The notes: generated from the sequence alone by a model not told the origin. A stretch of DNA of 64,000 nt from Pachypanchax playfairii (GCA_006937955.1 SSNP01000094.1:1267753-1331752), one strand, 5' to 3'. Shown: positions 12,033 through 23,476, numbered from the stretch's first letter. Translations and numbers: made by a program.

Positions 12033-12335
12033 AAGTGTGTGTGTTCTTGTTTTTCTACCCTACTGAGGACCAGTTTTGAGATATTTACTATCCTTCTGGG
12101 GACCGAGGGTTCTTGTGGGGACCAAAGCCCGGGCCTCATATGGGGGACTTCTGTTTTTAGGGTTAGGGGTCAGCTTTAGAGGTATGGTGTGAACTGTTTT
12201 AGTTAGGGTTAGGTATAGATCAGTAATGGTTAAGGTTAGGAAAAGGGTTTGGGTTAGGCATAAATCCAGTTACTAAAATTAATGGAAGTCAATGCACGGG
12301 CCCCATAAGGATAGCAAAACCAAACCTAAGTGTGT
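12033..12335. repeat. Dispersed teleost repeat with GGTTAGG-like core
   Basis: The order of blocks is ttcttgtttttctaccctac, ctggggaccg..cttgtggggacc, a run of gggttagg/ggttaggt units, tggaagtcaatgcacgg and ggatagcaaaaccaaac. This matches in layout a common fish repeat in which GGGGACC blocks flank GGTTAG motifs. The GGTTAG units are part of the repeat, not telomere. Confidence 0.55.
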
Positions 12336-13240
12336 GCATGTGTGTTTTATTATTCAAATTAAATCCAGTCTTGTTAATACAATAGTGACAATTTACAAGG
12401 TTATTTACATGATAAACGGCATACAGATGATTTATCAGCTCCACATTGTAACTTAATTGTTCATGTTAAATAAAAAAATGTCTTTTGAATTCTTCTATTT
12501 TAGCTACACAAATGCACCTGCGTGCGTCCGGCTCTGTAGAAGTGTTTAAGTATAAAGGCATGAACAGGTGTTAACAAGCCAAAACCCCAGACAGTGTTTA
12601 AGGGGGGGTTAAATGATGACAGTTAACAAGCACATGCAGAGTTCAGATCCCACCTGCTGCTGCCTACAGCAGATTAGAAATCTGTCGACCCTCAGAAGAC
12701 AGCAGGACACACACGGTCCCATCAGGGGGTCTGCAGTCTGGAAAATTGATCAAGATGCTTGCCAGACAATATTTACAGAAGAAGCCATGATCAGATTGAT
12801 CCTTCCTCATCTGTCATGTCTGTTCAAGAGGCTGAACAGACGTGACACACGCTTCATTCTGCTCTTTAAAACATTTTCCGTCTTACTGAAGAACACAGCG
12901 ACATCCAGAGTGCCTGTTAGAGCAAACGGCCTCTTAAAATAGAAGAAGAGACGAGTAATCCATGCAAGTGAGATTAGATTTAAAGCTCAAATACATGCAG
13001 ATGTAATAATAAAACAGTAAAAAGTTATGTTTAATTTTTTTCAGTGAGAGTCAAATTCAATTAATTTTAGTTTATTAAAAAAGCATCACAACAAAAGTGA
13101 TTTCAAACAAGATTGTATCATATTTATTTACTTATTTATTTATTTAAATGTTGGTGAGAGAAAATAATTTAGTAGATTTTGTAGTTAAACAGTAAAGATC
13201 CATCAGTTGCTGTGTTCTTCTTGCACTTTATTATCTTTCT

Positions 13241-13261
13241 GTAATATATATATATATATAA
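13241..13261. repeat. (TA)n microsatellite
   Basis: A short uninterrupted tatatata run. Confidence 0.8.
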
Positions 13262-13700
13262 AAAACTTAATATTTACAGAAATGTAAGTGAGTCAAAATG
13301 ACTAAATTAAATTATATTTATTTTTCTAGGAACATAAAAGCTGTGTGCAAACAGTAAAATGTATTTTTACTGAACATGTTCTTACTGATTATATAAGTGA
13401 CCTGAGTTTATCTGTAGCTCAGACAGCCTGCTGGAAACCTAAATCCTCCACGCAGCAGCATCCCACGCATTCAGACTGTTTACGCTGTAAATCCACAGTG
13501 AATAAAATTTTATTCATCAACACGGACGTTTCTTTCTTCATCTTAATGTGAGTTTCTCTGCTCTGCATCTTCACCTGTGCAGCGCATCGATGCAGATATT
13601 CAACAAGGGGCCTTTATCTCTATGTCTGAGCAGATGAAGATGGAGACACATGGTCTGACCTGGACTCATGCAGCGTAATCTCACATCGCTCCAGGAGTTA

Positions 13701-13744
13701 GCACACACACACACACGCACACACACACACACACGCACACACAA
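13701..13744. repeat. (CA)n microsatellite with CG interruptions
   Basis: About 44 bp of acacac with two regularly placed gc interruptions (cacacgcac). Confidence 0.9.
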
Positions 13745-16274
13745 ATCAGCTTTAATAGCTTCAGAATATTTAGCAGTTAGAAAAACAAATGAACGATCGT
13801 AACTTTTACAAACTAAATGTTTAAATCATATAAAAGAGACGGTGGGACTCTCAGATTAGTTTTGTCCCAACGCCCCTCCCTAACTCCCCCACCTGCCCCC
13901 CCTCCTCTCTTCTCCAACTTATTCTTGTTTTATCATCACATTTCTATTCTACCTTCTACTCCACCCCTCCTGTCTAAACTTCCCACCCAGTTTCCTCCAG
14001 GTATATTTTACCCTCCACTGCACAGTAACACCCAAAACTCTCCCTGTTTCTTTCTCTCACTCTTCACTGTGGCCTTTACTGCTCCTCGTTCCCACCCCAC
14101 AAAGCTCAATTACCTTATCAATCTTGATCAATCCATTAAAAAACCCGAAGGTCCAGATCTGCGTTTCAGTGCAACGAGTGCTCGGTTCTCTCCATCCACC
14201 CTTCCTCTGTCAATCTGGCCACAAACCCCTCTTTCCTCCCTTTATCCCGAGGTAAGATACTTACTTTTCAGATAAAGCATATTATGATAAATCGGCTGAA
14301 CTCAGTGCATGTGTGTGGATGTGTGAGTGTGTATCTGTCTCACACACTCACCCATGTCCTATAAGCACACAGTGTGCACACAGACATAGAAAAATACAAC
14401 CAGTATATCCAACAATGTGATGTCACACTTTCTGGGAAAATTTGAGAAAAATCTTTTAGGTTGAGAACATTTTGGGTCCATGTTAAGCCACAAACTGAAC
14501 AACCAATACATCTCTAAATTATAAATTAAAAGAAGAAAAATAATTAGTCTTTCTTGTTTTTTTTTAATTATCATTATTGTTCAGAAATTCTGATTTTTCT
14601 GTCAATTTCAGTTGGAAATCCTTTTGCTAATTTATATGATTCTATATTTTTTAGTTGGTTCAACATTCAAACACACCAATGAAATACTCAGTTTCACTCT
14701 GGTATACACTCACCAAATGGATAAGGAAGATTTCCTAAGTATTTTTGCTTTTCTGACCGTAATTGTCTGGAACAAATGAGTTTGCCCTTCTCTTATCAGT
14801 TCATTGCGGGTCGTTTGCTAATGAAATGGGATGAAAAAATAGTGGAGCATATGGGCAGACGCTGTCCCACAATGTGGGCTGGAAGCCGGAGGTCAGAAAG
14901 GGAATAAAAGAGTTTGAAGAAAATGAAAACTAAATGAAAATACAATGGCAGTGTTTGCCATTGGGACATGTATGCGTGCATGTTGAAAAATAGGATGTTT
15001 ATGAAAATCTGTGTGTATTTGTGTGTGTGGGAGTCAGTGTGTGCAGCAATATAGATTAGATGGACTAAGCCTCTTATGCTTGTCCTTAATTTGCTTCTGC
15101 TCTGGGTCCTAGTGCGTCTGAACCAGCACTGGCTCTTCATCCCAAAGAAATTTCCAAACAACCCAGAAATAATTGCAACAACAACCTGAGAAACATCACG
15201 TGAACAAACTGATCCGACAGTCAAGAACAAGATAAATATTTGTCATTTCAAATAAAAAAAAAATAGAATTAAATTTCAAAAATAAAAGAAAAGAGTTTGT
15301 GGTTTTATTGCTCTGATAATTATAGCCTGAAATAATAATTGTGTTTATTTTTATGAGCCTGACCGATAAATTTATTCTGTTTTATAAAGGATAAACAAAA
15401 TTAAAGAATTATTTCCAATTATAATAAATACAATATATAATCATCTCAAAATCAACAGCCGAGATTTGTATTTTTCAGCTTTCGTTTTCTATCTTATCGA
15501 GTAGAAGTTTCACCCCCGCAGGGGGTAAATCTTGGTTCCAATCCTGATTTAAGGCCTCCTTATTTCTTATGAACATTTGATTTGATAGTTGAAGGATTTT
15601 TAAAGACCCTTCACGCGCTGAATGTGTTCGTTTCTTCAAATAAAACAGGCCCAAAATTAAAGTTGTGTTGAACTGCTCGTTCAAAGGGAAAGAATAAATA
15701 ATAAAAGAAAGACTATCGGCTTTCCAGGCCTCGGTGCGCGTGCACTGCATCAGTCCGCGCGCTCTGAGACCTATCAGTTTTGATTTGTCTTATTGTTTTA
15801 TTAACATTTTATATAGCTGCCCACTGGTTCAAGCAACAACAAACAAACAAATAAACAAGGCGTACCTGCAAGAGGAAGTGAAGCTTCAACGTATCCAGGC
15901 GTCAGTGGGATGGAGTACGCGCGCGCGCGCACGCAGCCCCCCACACACACTCATCCACACACACATCCACACAGCGGCCGTCAGAACAGACAACCTGCAG
16001 ACATTTTATTGGAGATTTGAAAGCGATGAAACTCGCCGGTAAAGTCTGACTGCGGCTCCGTGTGTGTCTTTATATCTGCGCTTTGGCTTTACACAGTCAG
16101 ATAAACCCCTTATACAGTTTGGGCTGTAGCTACATGGGCCGCTGAGTGTGTGTGCGCGCGTGCATGCTTGTGTGTGTGTGTGCATCTGTGGATTTTAAAC
16201 TATAAGAAATCCGATTCAATTAACAAGCACACAGAATCGGCTTTGGACACTCGGAAAGAACGGCTGATGGAGAG

Positions 16275-16406
16275 AAACTAAACTAAACTAAACTAAACTA
16301 AACTAAACTAAACTTAACTTACTTAACTTAACCCTAACCCTAACCCTACTTAACTTAACTTAACTTAACTTAACTTAACTTAACTTAACTTAACTTAACT
16401 TAACTC
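16275..16406. repeat. Mixed pentamer array (AAACT)n - telomere-like - (TTAAC)n
   Basis: About nine copies of aaact lead through cttaa units into accctaaccctaaccctac (16331-16349, three vertebrate-telomere-type hexamers), then about ten copies of ttaac/taact. The steps between unit types are single substitutions or insertions. Confidence 0.9.
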
Positions 16407-16519
16407 TAAAATCTACGCTGTAAAAAGCTGACTGCACTCGACTCAGTCTAGTTTACCTGTTGCTTTGATTCAGTTAATTTACATGAACTATCACTGTCAA
16501 GTTGAATACACTTCAACTT

Positions 16520-16542
16520 ATTATTATTATTATTATTATTGG
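16520..16542. repeat. (TTA)n microsatellite
   Basis: About seven tandem att/tta units. Confidence 0.8.
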
Positions 16543-16627
16543 ATGGATGAATTGAACTTGTTGGGGAACAGAAGTGGTTTTAACATCAGAACAAGGAGGT
16601 CTTTGTACAGCTTTTAATCCGGCCTGT

Positions 16628-16785
16628 AACCCCCCCTCATCTCCTTCTGTCCCCCTCTTCCTCCCCTCCTCTCCCTCTCCCTTTTTCCTCTCCTCCTCCA
16701 TCCCCCTCTCCTCTTCTCCCTCACCATTTTCCTCCCATCCTTCTCTCCTTTTCCCTTTCTCCTTATCTTCCCCTCCTTCAGTCCA
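16628..16785. repeat. Polypyrimidine tract upstream of otx5
   Basis: About 160 bp almost purely C/T (cctcctctccctctccc-type units). Open frames across it are low-complexity on both strands. It lies about 1 kb before the otx5 start codon and could form non-B DNA; no function is shown. Confidence 0.7.
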
Positions 16786-17033
16786 GTACTACTCAAACTC
16801 TTGGATTTTTCCTAACCCGTTATTTAATTTTCTTTCTGAAACTTTGAAAATAAAGATTGTTTTTTTTTTTTTTTGCGCGTGTTAAACGGGCCACACTCGC
16901 GTATTACGAACAAAATGTTTTAATAAACTTGAATCAAGACAAAAAGAATAATTGCACAAAAGTTTGGACAAAAATGAACCAGAGATGACAAGTGTAAAAA
17001 CGTGGGCGCGTGTTTGCGTAACAGCTGACGGAA

Positions 17034-17043
17034 GAGAGAGAGG

Positions 17044-17106
<63 letters not shown>
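17034..17106. repeat. (GA)n microsatellite just upstream of, or in, the otx5 5' UTR
   Basis: A nearly perfect 70-bp gagaga tract with a few ggg and aaa interruptions. It ends about 600 bp before the otx5 ATG; a GA-rich leader (17585-17690) follows. Confidence 0.92.
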
Positions 17107-17113
<7 letters not shown>

Positions 17114-17702
17114 AGGGGGGAGGGCTCTGTGTGTCGACTTGAGTAAGAAGTTTCTTCTAATTAGCCAGTCTCCTCTGGCTTGCTTCACTTGTCCACCCTG
17201 CAGATCCATCATCCTCTTCTTGGGAACCAGGGATCGCCACGGGCCCCTAACTCCAAGTCCAGCATCCATCAGAGCGCGCGAGCTCTGTGAAACTGTGCGA
17301 GGGAACTGCCGTCAGTTCTCCGGCTTCAGTTTGAATCTGATAGAATTTTTAATTCAACCTCGGGTGGGTCTTTCCTTCAGAACCGCAGGAACAGAGAGCG
17401 CGCACTCAGTCCGCTGCAAGTTCGCAGATCAGGTGAAGGAAAGCGCAGTGCAGTTACCTAGAAACTGCGGTGTTAGGGTAACTGCGGCTCGACTCTGCGA
17501 CACAAAGTCAGAGAAGCAAACAGGAGAAGGCAGGAAAAAGTTCAACTACAGTCTGAGGGACAAATAACAACCAGGAGCAAGAAAAACTGAGAGAGGGAGG
17601 CAAACAAAAGAGAGAGAGAAAGAGAGAGCAGGTCGAGAGGCGGCCCCAGGCCTGAGAGAAGGAGAGAGAGAGTGAGGGAGTGTTTTAAAGCCGGCAGGAG
17701 GC
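17107..17702 (+). promoter_or_regulatory. otx5: Probable otx5 promoter / 5' UTR
   Basis: GC-richer sequence with several CpGs leads directly into the otx5 initiation codon without an obvious acceptor site next to it. A purine-rich GAGAGA stretch occupies 17585-17690. No convincing TATA box seen. The transcription start is not resolvable from sequence, and upstream non-coding exons, as in other OTX genes, are possible. Confidence 0.4.
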
Positions 17703-19513
17703 ATGATGTCCTACATTAAGCAACCCCATTACGCCGTGAACGGGTTAACGCTGTCCGGCCCGGGCATGGATCTGCTCCACTCCGCCGCCGTTGGATACCC
17801 CAGTAAGTAAAAAGTCTTTCTCTTCCAAATGGAAATCGTTTGTTTATTTAAAAAATAACAATCCAAAAACAACACCATCAAATATAAAATAACCGTATCT
17901 GTGCGTAAAATGGAATGACAGTGTCGCTGCTTCGGCTGTGAGATTCTTCAGAACATGTGCTCACCTGAGCTGAAGGTTCAGAGGATTATAGAGTCAAACA
18001 AAACCATCATGCAGAATGTTCTCCCATAGAATTAAAATAAACTTCAATCTGTTGCTTTTTTAAATTACTGCATGAACCCAGAACTCGGCCTTCTCGTCTT
18101 AAGAAAAAAATACCAGATTTAGAAATATGAATTAATCCGTAACGTGAGGCGGGTTTTGTTTTTTACCCCTTTTGAAAAACATTGGCAACGTTTGTGGTAA
18201 CAATTCGTATGTATTATTTGTAGGATCCATGTATAATAATAATAAAATAATAATAATAAAACGAGTCTTTGAAAATCCAGTGCGTTTTTTTTACGTGACA
18301 CGTTCCAGTATCTGTCAAAAAACTCCGCGGTCGGTAAAATGTCCCAACAAGGAGGAAATAAAGGTCAAAACGTTTAGATCATTTCAGAATCATCGATGGT
18401 TGTTTTTTCTTTAATTTTAAATCAAAATAAATAGAACAAAACGTGACGCTATTTTCCAGACGGATTAAATAAAATTCAATTTTTTTGTTGTTGTTGTTGC
18501 GCTGAGAGACAGAGGGACCGCGGGGCCGTTTTAATTCACAACAACAACAACAACAACAATAATAATAATAATAATATTAATAATTTTTCAGGCACTCCAC
18601 GTAAACAACGTCGGGAGCGCACCACCTTTACGCGCGCGCAGCTGGACATCCTGGAGGCTCTGTTTGCTAAAACCCGCTACCCAGACATATTCATGAGGGA
18701 GGAAGTGGCCCTGAAGATTAACCTGCCGGAGTCCCGCGTGCAGGTAAGACGTTTCAAAGCGCACTAAATTATTAATTAGTCCGTTTTTTTCAATGTCTGT
18801 TGTCTTCTTGTGATTTGGGGTTTGTTTTCATCAGTGTGAACCTGATATTAAAACTTTTATTTGCGCTTTCAAAGGTCTGGTTCAAGAACCGCCGTGCCAA
18901 GTGCCGCCAGCAGCAGCAGCAGAGCACGGGCCAGTCCAAACCCCGGCCCCCTAAAAAGAAGGCGTCGCCTGCCCGTGAGACCAGCAATGAGGCCATAGCC
19001 AACCCCACCAATGGATCCTACAGCCCCCCTCCGCCTCCTCCAGGCACCTCCATCACCCCCAGCTCCAGCTCCGCTAGTGCCACCGTGTCCATCTGGAGCC
19101 CGGCCTCCATCTCTCCGCTGCCAGACCCCCTATCTACCTCCACCACCCCCTGCATGCAGCGCACCACCACCTACCCCATGACCTACACCCAGGCTCCAGC
19201 CTACAGCCAGAGCTATGCAGGCTCCTCCTCATACTTCACTGGCCTGGACTGTAGCTCCTATCTGTCGCCAATGCACCCGCAACTATCAGGCACAGGTGGG
19301 GCCCTGAGCCCCATCACGGCCTCCTCAATGGGAGGGCCCCTCAGCCAATCCCCTGCCTCTCTGTCCTCCCAGGGCTACACAGCTGCATCACTGGGTTTTG
19401 GGGCAGTTGACTGTCTAGACTACAAAGACCAAGCAGCTTGGAAGCTCAATTTCAATGCTGCTGATTGTCTGGACTACAAAGACCAGAACTCCTGGAAGTT
19501 CCAGGTCCTGTAA
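17703..19513 (+). CDS. otx5: Otx5/Crx-type paired-like (K50) homeobox transcription factor, complete
   Basis: Three coding exons, 17703-17802, 18592-18743 and 18875-19513, join to 296 residues. The N-terminus MMSYIKQPHYAVNGLTLSGP is the OTX-family start and is closer to Otx5/Crx (IKQPHYAVNG) than to Otx1 or Otx2. The homeodomain covers about residues 39-98 (RKQRRERTTFTRAQLDILEA onward), with Lys at homeodomain position 50 in QVWFKNRRAKC, which sets TAATCC binding. The intron between Gln84 and Val85, inside recognition helix 3, is the conserved OTX position. A Gln run, a basic PPKKK stretch, the SIWSPASISPLPDPLSTS motif and the C-terminal OTX tail (two DCLDYKDQ..WK units, ending WKFQVL) complete the family layout. 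The role known for the family is photoreceptor and pineal gene activation in the nucleus. Proximity to nop53 agrees with the human CRX-NOP53 neighbourhood. The symbol could also be written crx. Confidence 0.95.
18133..18138 (+). promoter_or_regulatory. Possible K50 homeodomain site (TAATCC) in otx5 intron 1
   Basis: An exact TAATCC, the preferred core of OTX/CRX proteins, lies in the first intron. A 6-mer is expected by chance every few kb, so autoregulation is only a suggestion. Confidence 0.15.
18535..18582. repeat. (CAA)n-(TAA)n microsatellite next to otx5 exon 2 acceptor
   Basis: Tandem acaaca units pass into ataata units and end within about 10 bp of the exon 2 acceptor (AG at 18590-18591). 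The array occupies the place where a polypyrimidine tract would be expected; only a short tttttca remains before the AG. Confidence 0.85.
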
Positions 19514-19860
19514 ATAACACAGAGGGAGAAGAGAAGGAAGCTAAAGTGCAGAGGGAGGGGGTGGAATCAAACAAAAATAAAGTAGAATGAAGAAGCACAG
19601 ATTACTTTTGGTGTTTTAGAAGAAGAACTTGGGTTCTCAGAAACTTATAAATTCTACCAGCTGAGAAACAAACAGCTGAAACATTCTTATATTTTGATGT
19701 TCCAAAACAAAACGATGGATGTTAAATGATCTGTTAATGTTTGAATGTTTTGATTTTAATAAAAAGATGATAAAAGCAAATGTTTCTAAGGAATGGCCGC
19801 ATGTTAGGAATAAAACACAGATACTGTGTGAGTACAATAAAATGTGATTAGTTAGAAAGA
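19514..19860 (+). other. otx5: otx5 3' UTR with candidate poly(A) signals
   Basis: Candidate AATAAA hexamers occur shortly after the stop (about 19576), near 19759 and near 19835. Which one is used is unknown, and a longer UTR is possible. Confidence 0.5.
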
Positions 19861-21085
19861 AATCAAAGCTTTTCCTCCTTTTCGGATCAGACGTACGGGA
19901 CTGACATGAACATTTACAGTCAATGTACTAGAAGCATTTTGATTGGTTGTATGTCAGATTCACACATTTGGTTCGATGGAGCTGAAGTCAGAAGTTGTTT
20001 GTTAATTCTGTTGTGACTCAAAATCCATCGAGAACATTTTATCTAACCATACATCAAAAGTCTTAACAGCTCATCTGTTAGTTCAGTATAACGTGATGGT
20101 TTCTATTAGCCTTGTATGTTACAGACCCTCTGCAGACTGTGTGACATAAACCAAGAGGAACAAGTTGGTCATTTCAGTGACTGCAGTACAAACCCATTGC
20201 CTTTCAGGTCATAATCCTCAGCATGGTGGCTCATATGTGTTTAAATACAATAACAAGGTGGACAACAACATCGTGACTACTGGCAGCCGAGAAATGGTTC
20301 CCTAACTTCATCTCCCAGCAGCTGTGTGAGATCCAGATTTGCGTGGCAGTTCTTCAATCTACAGCTGAGGTGGAGTGTTTGGAGAGAAGACGGCGTCATA
20401 GAAAAGGGGAGGGAGGGGGCCACCATGTAGCCGCCTCCCCCCTTTGCACAGAGTGTCTGGTGCCTCTCAGCTCCAACTGGTAAAGATACGGCACCGCTGT
20501 TTGTTCTTTTTCTCTTTGATTATCATTTTGTATTAGAACTAAACAATACTGTCTCTTTTGAAAATTGTGAATTTAATTTAAGTTGATGTTATCAGTATTA
20601 TTATCATCATCACTGTTATGTTTTCAGCTGACAGACATTGTTAAAAGATGTTTTTTCTTGTTGCTGTTTTGTAAATATTAAAACTTGAACATACAACCAC
20701 GTCTGGTATCAGCTGTGTGTTACACAGACGCTTCATCAACAGACAAATTTTCTCTTAAAATGTAGAAAACTGCCAATTTCTTACTGTTTATATGATCTTC
20801 TTTTCAAACTCAGGGGTTCATCCAGTAAAGGTACAGCAGCACTAATGGGACACAATACTTCTCAACCTTTTACGATATTCTGATGTTTTTCATAATAACC
20901 TTCTTTGCTTTTTTTCTGAAATGGATTGTTTTGTATATGTCATTTGTTCAGTGTTTGACCAGTCTGACGACCATGATAGATAGCTACCATGTTTTTGAAA
21001 TATTAAATAAATTTCATTAAAATTTTATGATCATTTTTTATGTAATTCTTTCTAACCAGGAGTTTAAATAGGGCAGGTCTTTATG
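19861..21085. other. Intergenic DNA downstream of otx5
   Basis: No gene seen. A G/C-rich patch lies at 20395-20465. It may include distal otx5 3' UTR, but nothing in the sequence demonstrates this. Confidence 0.4.
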
Positions 21086-21089
21086 GTAC

Positions 21090-21196
21090 ATTCCTTCCTT
21101 CCTTCCTTCCTTCCTTCCTTCCTTCCTTCCTTCCTTCCTTCCTTCCTTACTTCCTTCCTTCCTTCCTTCCTTCCTTCCTTCCTTACTTCCTTCATG
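21090..21196. repeat. (CCTT)n microsatellite, first array
   Basis: About 25 units of ttcc with two single-base interruptions (ttac at about 21148 and 21184). It abuts the 3' end of a LINE fragment. Confidence 0.93.
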
Positions 21197-21655
21197 TCAA
21201 GTTTATTTATAAAGCACATTTAAAAACAACCAAGGCTGACCAAAGTGCTGTACAGTGACAAGAAAACAGTAAAACAACATAAACAGAATAAAAGCTCTAA
21301 AATACATAAATACATAAAACATTTCACGAATAAAACAGTCAAATTAAACCTTGTTAAAAGCCAATGAGAAGAGGTGGTTTTAAGAGCAGATTTAAAAGTT
21401 CCTGAGCTTGTGGAGAATCTGATGTGAGGAGGTAAACTGTTCCAAAGTCTGGGTGCAGCTACCGCAAAAGCCCTCTCTCCTTTAGATTTTAATCTGTATT
21501 TAGGAACATCTAAAAGCATCAGATCTGCTGACCTCAAAGATCTCCTGGGCCGGTAGATGTTAAGAAGCTCTACCAGAGAGAACAGAGGACTGGAGTGATG
21601 TGGTCTCTCTTTTTGGAACCAGTCAGCAGACGAGCAGCAGCGTTCTGTACCAGCT
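21197..21655 (-). mobile_element. Non-LTR retrotransposon (LINE) fragment, RT C-terminal region, L2-like
   Basis: The minus strand reads LVQNAAARLLTGSKKRDHI, then RPRRSLRSADLMLLDVPKYR, then GERAFAVAAPRLWNSLPPHI. These are the conserved C-terminal segments of an L2-type LINE polyprotein. About 30 residues normally between the HITPVL and RPRRSLRS segments are missing, with a frame change, so this is a 5'-truncated, internally deleted relic. The 3' tail (gcacatttaaaaacaacc on the plus strand) faces the first CCTT array. Confidence 0.8.
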
Positions 21656-21740
21656 CCTTCCTTCCTTCCTTCCTTCCTTCCTTCCTTCCTTCCTTCCTTC
21701 CTTCCTTCCTTCCTTCCTTCCATCCATCCATCCATCCATC
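21656..21740. repeat. (CCTT)n then (CCAT)n microsatellite, second array
   Basis: About 16 units of cctt pass into five units of ccat. It lies exactly between two LINE fragments of different families. Confidence 0.93.
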
Positions 21741-22195
21741 CTGGAGGATCCCCAGACGTTCCCTGGCCAGAGAGTATATATTCTGGGCCAACCTGGAAGT
21801 CTCCTCCCGGTGGTATGTGTCTGGTAACCCTCCATGGTGAGGGATCCTAATCAGATGCCTGAATCATCTCAGCTGACTACCGTACTTTAGATGCAGAGGA
21901 GCTGTGGCTTTACCCTGAGATCCCCCTGAATGATGGAACTCCTCACTTCACCTGTAAGGTTGAGCTCGACCACCTAACAGAAGAAGGTCATTTCAGCCTC
22001 TTGTATCCAGGATCTTGTTCTTTCAGTCAGGATGCAGATATCTTGACCATAGGTGAAGGTCAGGACAGAAACAGACCAGGATATCGGGAGTTTTACCTTC
22101 CAGCTCAGCTGCTTCTTCACTACAACAGACCAAAGCAACTTCCTCATCACTGAGGATGAAGCCCAAATCTGCTGCTCCATCTCCCGACCTGGTGC
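21741..22195 (-). mobile_element. LINE fragment, family B (RT C-terminal end), copy 1
   Basis: Minus-strand frames contain GRRLPGWPR (about 21800), SLARERLGILQ (about 21760) and, further 5', a block with VVVKKQLSWKVKLPISWSVS and LTERTRSWIQEAEMTFF. These are the end of a fish LINE polyprotein (TERTRSRIQAAEMSFLRRVAG-type). The reading passes through frameshifts and stops. Copies of the same family lie at 33165-33300 and 60140-60430. Confidence 0.75.
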
Positions 22196-22872
22196 CTGTG
22201 ATGCTTTAAAATTAAAAATAAATTGAATTGTTCAAAAAGTCAAAGTACAATGAAAAACATTTTAACCTAATTCAACTCTTAAAATGATAATTACATGACC
22301 TGCATCTTTGTTTTGTCAGAAAGCCCCATGCAGACAGGTTTGATTCTGAAAATGACTCTCTGTTTGTCGCCTCTTTCACTAATTGAAAATAAGATTTGGG
22401 CCTTGTCCACACGGAAACAGTCTTTTCAAAACAATCCATTCATTTGTAATTGCTAAAAAAATCTATGTAAACAGTAAATTGTTTCTTAAATGTCTTAATT
22501 TGCACAAAATCAACAAAAGTGACCGATTCTGGCAGGTATGTGGTGTTTAACTCTGTCACAATAATATACCATAACCAGGAAAGAGGGTGTGTGGAATGCA
22601 CAAAGGTTTCACAGTTGTAGGACATGGGTTATAAACAACTACAACAAGAGCTCAAAGAGAGGCTGTATGAGTTAAAGATTGAGCTATAACATCAATGTTT
22701 TCAAATTGTTGAATATTTGCATGAAAATGCAAGATTTGTCTGAACCTAATTTTTTTGTTTTTAATAGTTTGGGGGCTCAAAAATACACAGATTTTTTGTG
22801 GCTACACACCAGAAACAATAAAACATGTTTGCATATTCACTGTTCACGGTGTAAACGGCACCTTGGTTTATT
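22196..22872. other. Intergenic DNA
   Basis: No gene or classifiable repeat seen. Confidence 0.5.
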
Positions 22873-22876
22873 TTAA

Positions 22877-23472
22877 AGAGGCCATTTCATACAAATTTCA
22901 GGACTTTGTGGTTATTTCTTAAGTATTAACCAGTAATATGAAACATTTTATATCTAAAAAATGTCAGGAAACACTGATTAACAGACCTTTCAATCTGTCT
23001 GCATTAAAATTTGGGTGGTTCCGGCTCCTTCCGTCAGGCTGCTTCGGCTGATTCGTCAGCAGCTCGTTCATATTCATTATTCGAATTTGCTGGACTCTGA
23101 TTGGCTAACAAACTAGCCTATGAGAGCAAGGTATACTGTTTCCTGCCCCGCTGCGCATGGCAACGTCAGACATCATGTCTTCCTAGTTGCTACGTAATAT
23201 GCTAACAGCTTTTAGCCAGCAGCATGCTAGGCGTGGTTTTAACTGCAGGAGCTGATGAATACTAACGAACAAAGGAGTTGTGACGGAACAGATACAGGCC
23301 GTTTGGACTCGGGAGAACTCGGGTTTTATCGCCACCTGTGGAGTTTGAGAGATTAAAACTGAAAGAGAAGTTGTTGACCTGCTTTCACACCCACTATGAA
23401 GGTAAGAACACCTGTGGAGCTAAAATATTCAACAGAAACTTCAGAGAAACTGTTTTTAATATAAGGGCCTCT
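22877..23472. mobile_element. TTAA-flanked MITE family C, full copy (596 bp)
   Basis: Both ends abut TTAA (22873-22876 and 23473-23476). The terminal inverted repeat is AGAGGCC / GGCCTCT. A full inverted copy lies at 54852-55412 and partial copies at 34854-34997 and about 28822-28910. TTAA duplications occur in the piggyBac and Kolobok superfamilies; the AG...CT ends fit Kolobok better. No transposase is encoded; the 23338-23604 frame has no known domain. Confidence 0.85.
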
Positions 23473-23476
23473 TTAA

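Larger units (their letters stand above)
12336..16270. other. Intergenic DNA upstream of otx5
   Basis: No gene seen. It contains simple repeats (listed separately), a pyrimidine-rich stretch at 13865-14060, and GC-richer, CpG-containing sequence around 15720-16160 that may belong to the 5' regulatory side of the homeobox gene. Frames such as 13817-14275 are low-complexity Pro/Ser/Leu. Confidence 0.45.

Noticed and set aside
12170..12260. Interstitial telomere (GGTTAG units)
   Set aside because: The motif is part of a dispersed fish repeat with fixed flanking blocks.
13817..14275. 152-codon plus-strand frame
   Set aside because: Pro/Ser/Leu-rich translation of a pyrimidine-rich tract with no recognisable domain, splice context or homologue.
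16331..16349. Chromosome end or telomere fusion
   Set aside because: Only three hexamers, embedded in related pentamer units; too short for a telomere remnant.
16574..16885. Overlapping long frames on both strands
   Set aside because: Low-complexity translation of the polypyrimidine tract.
21220..21735. 171-codon minus-strand gene with KEGR repeats
   Set aside because: A LINE polyprotein fragment read into a CCTT/CCAT microsatellite.
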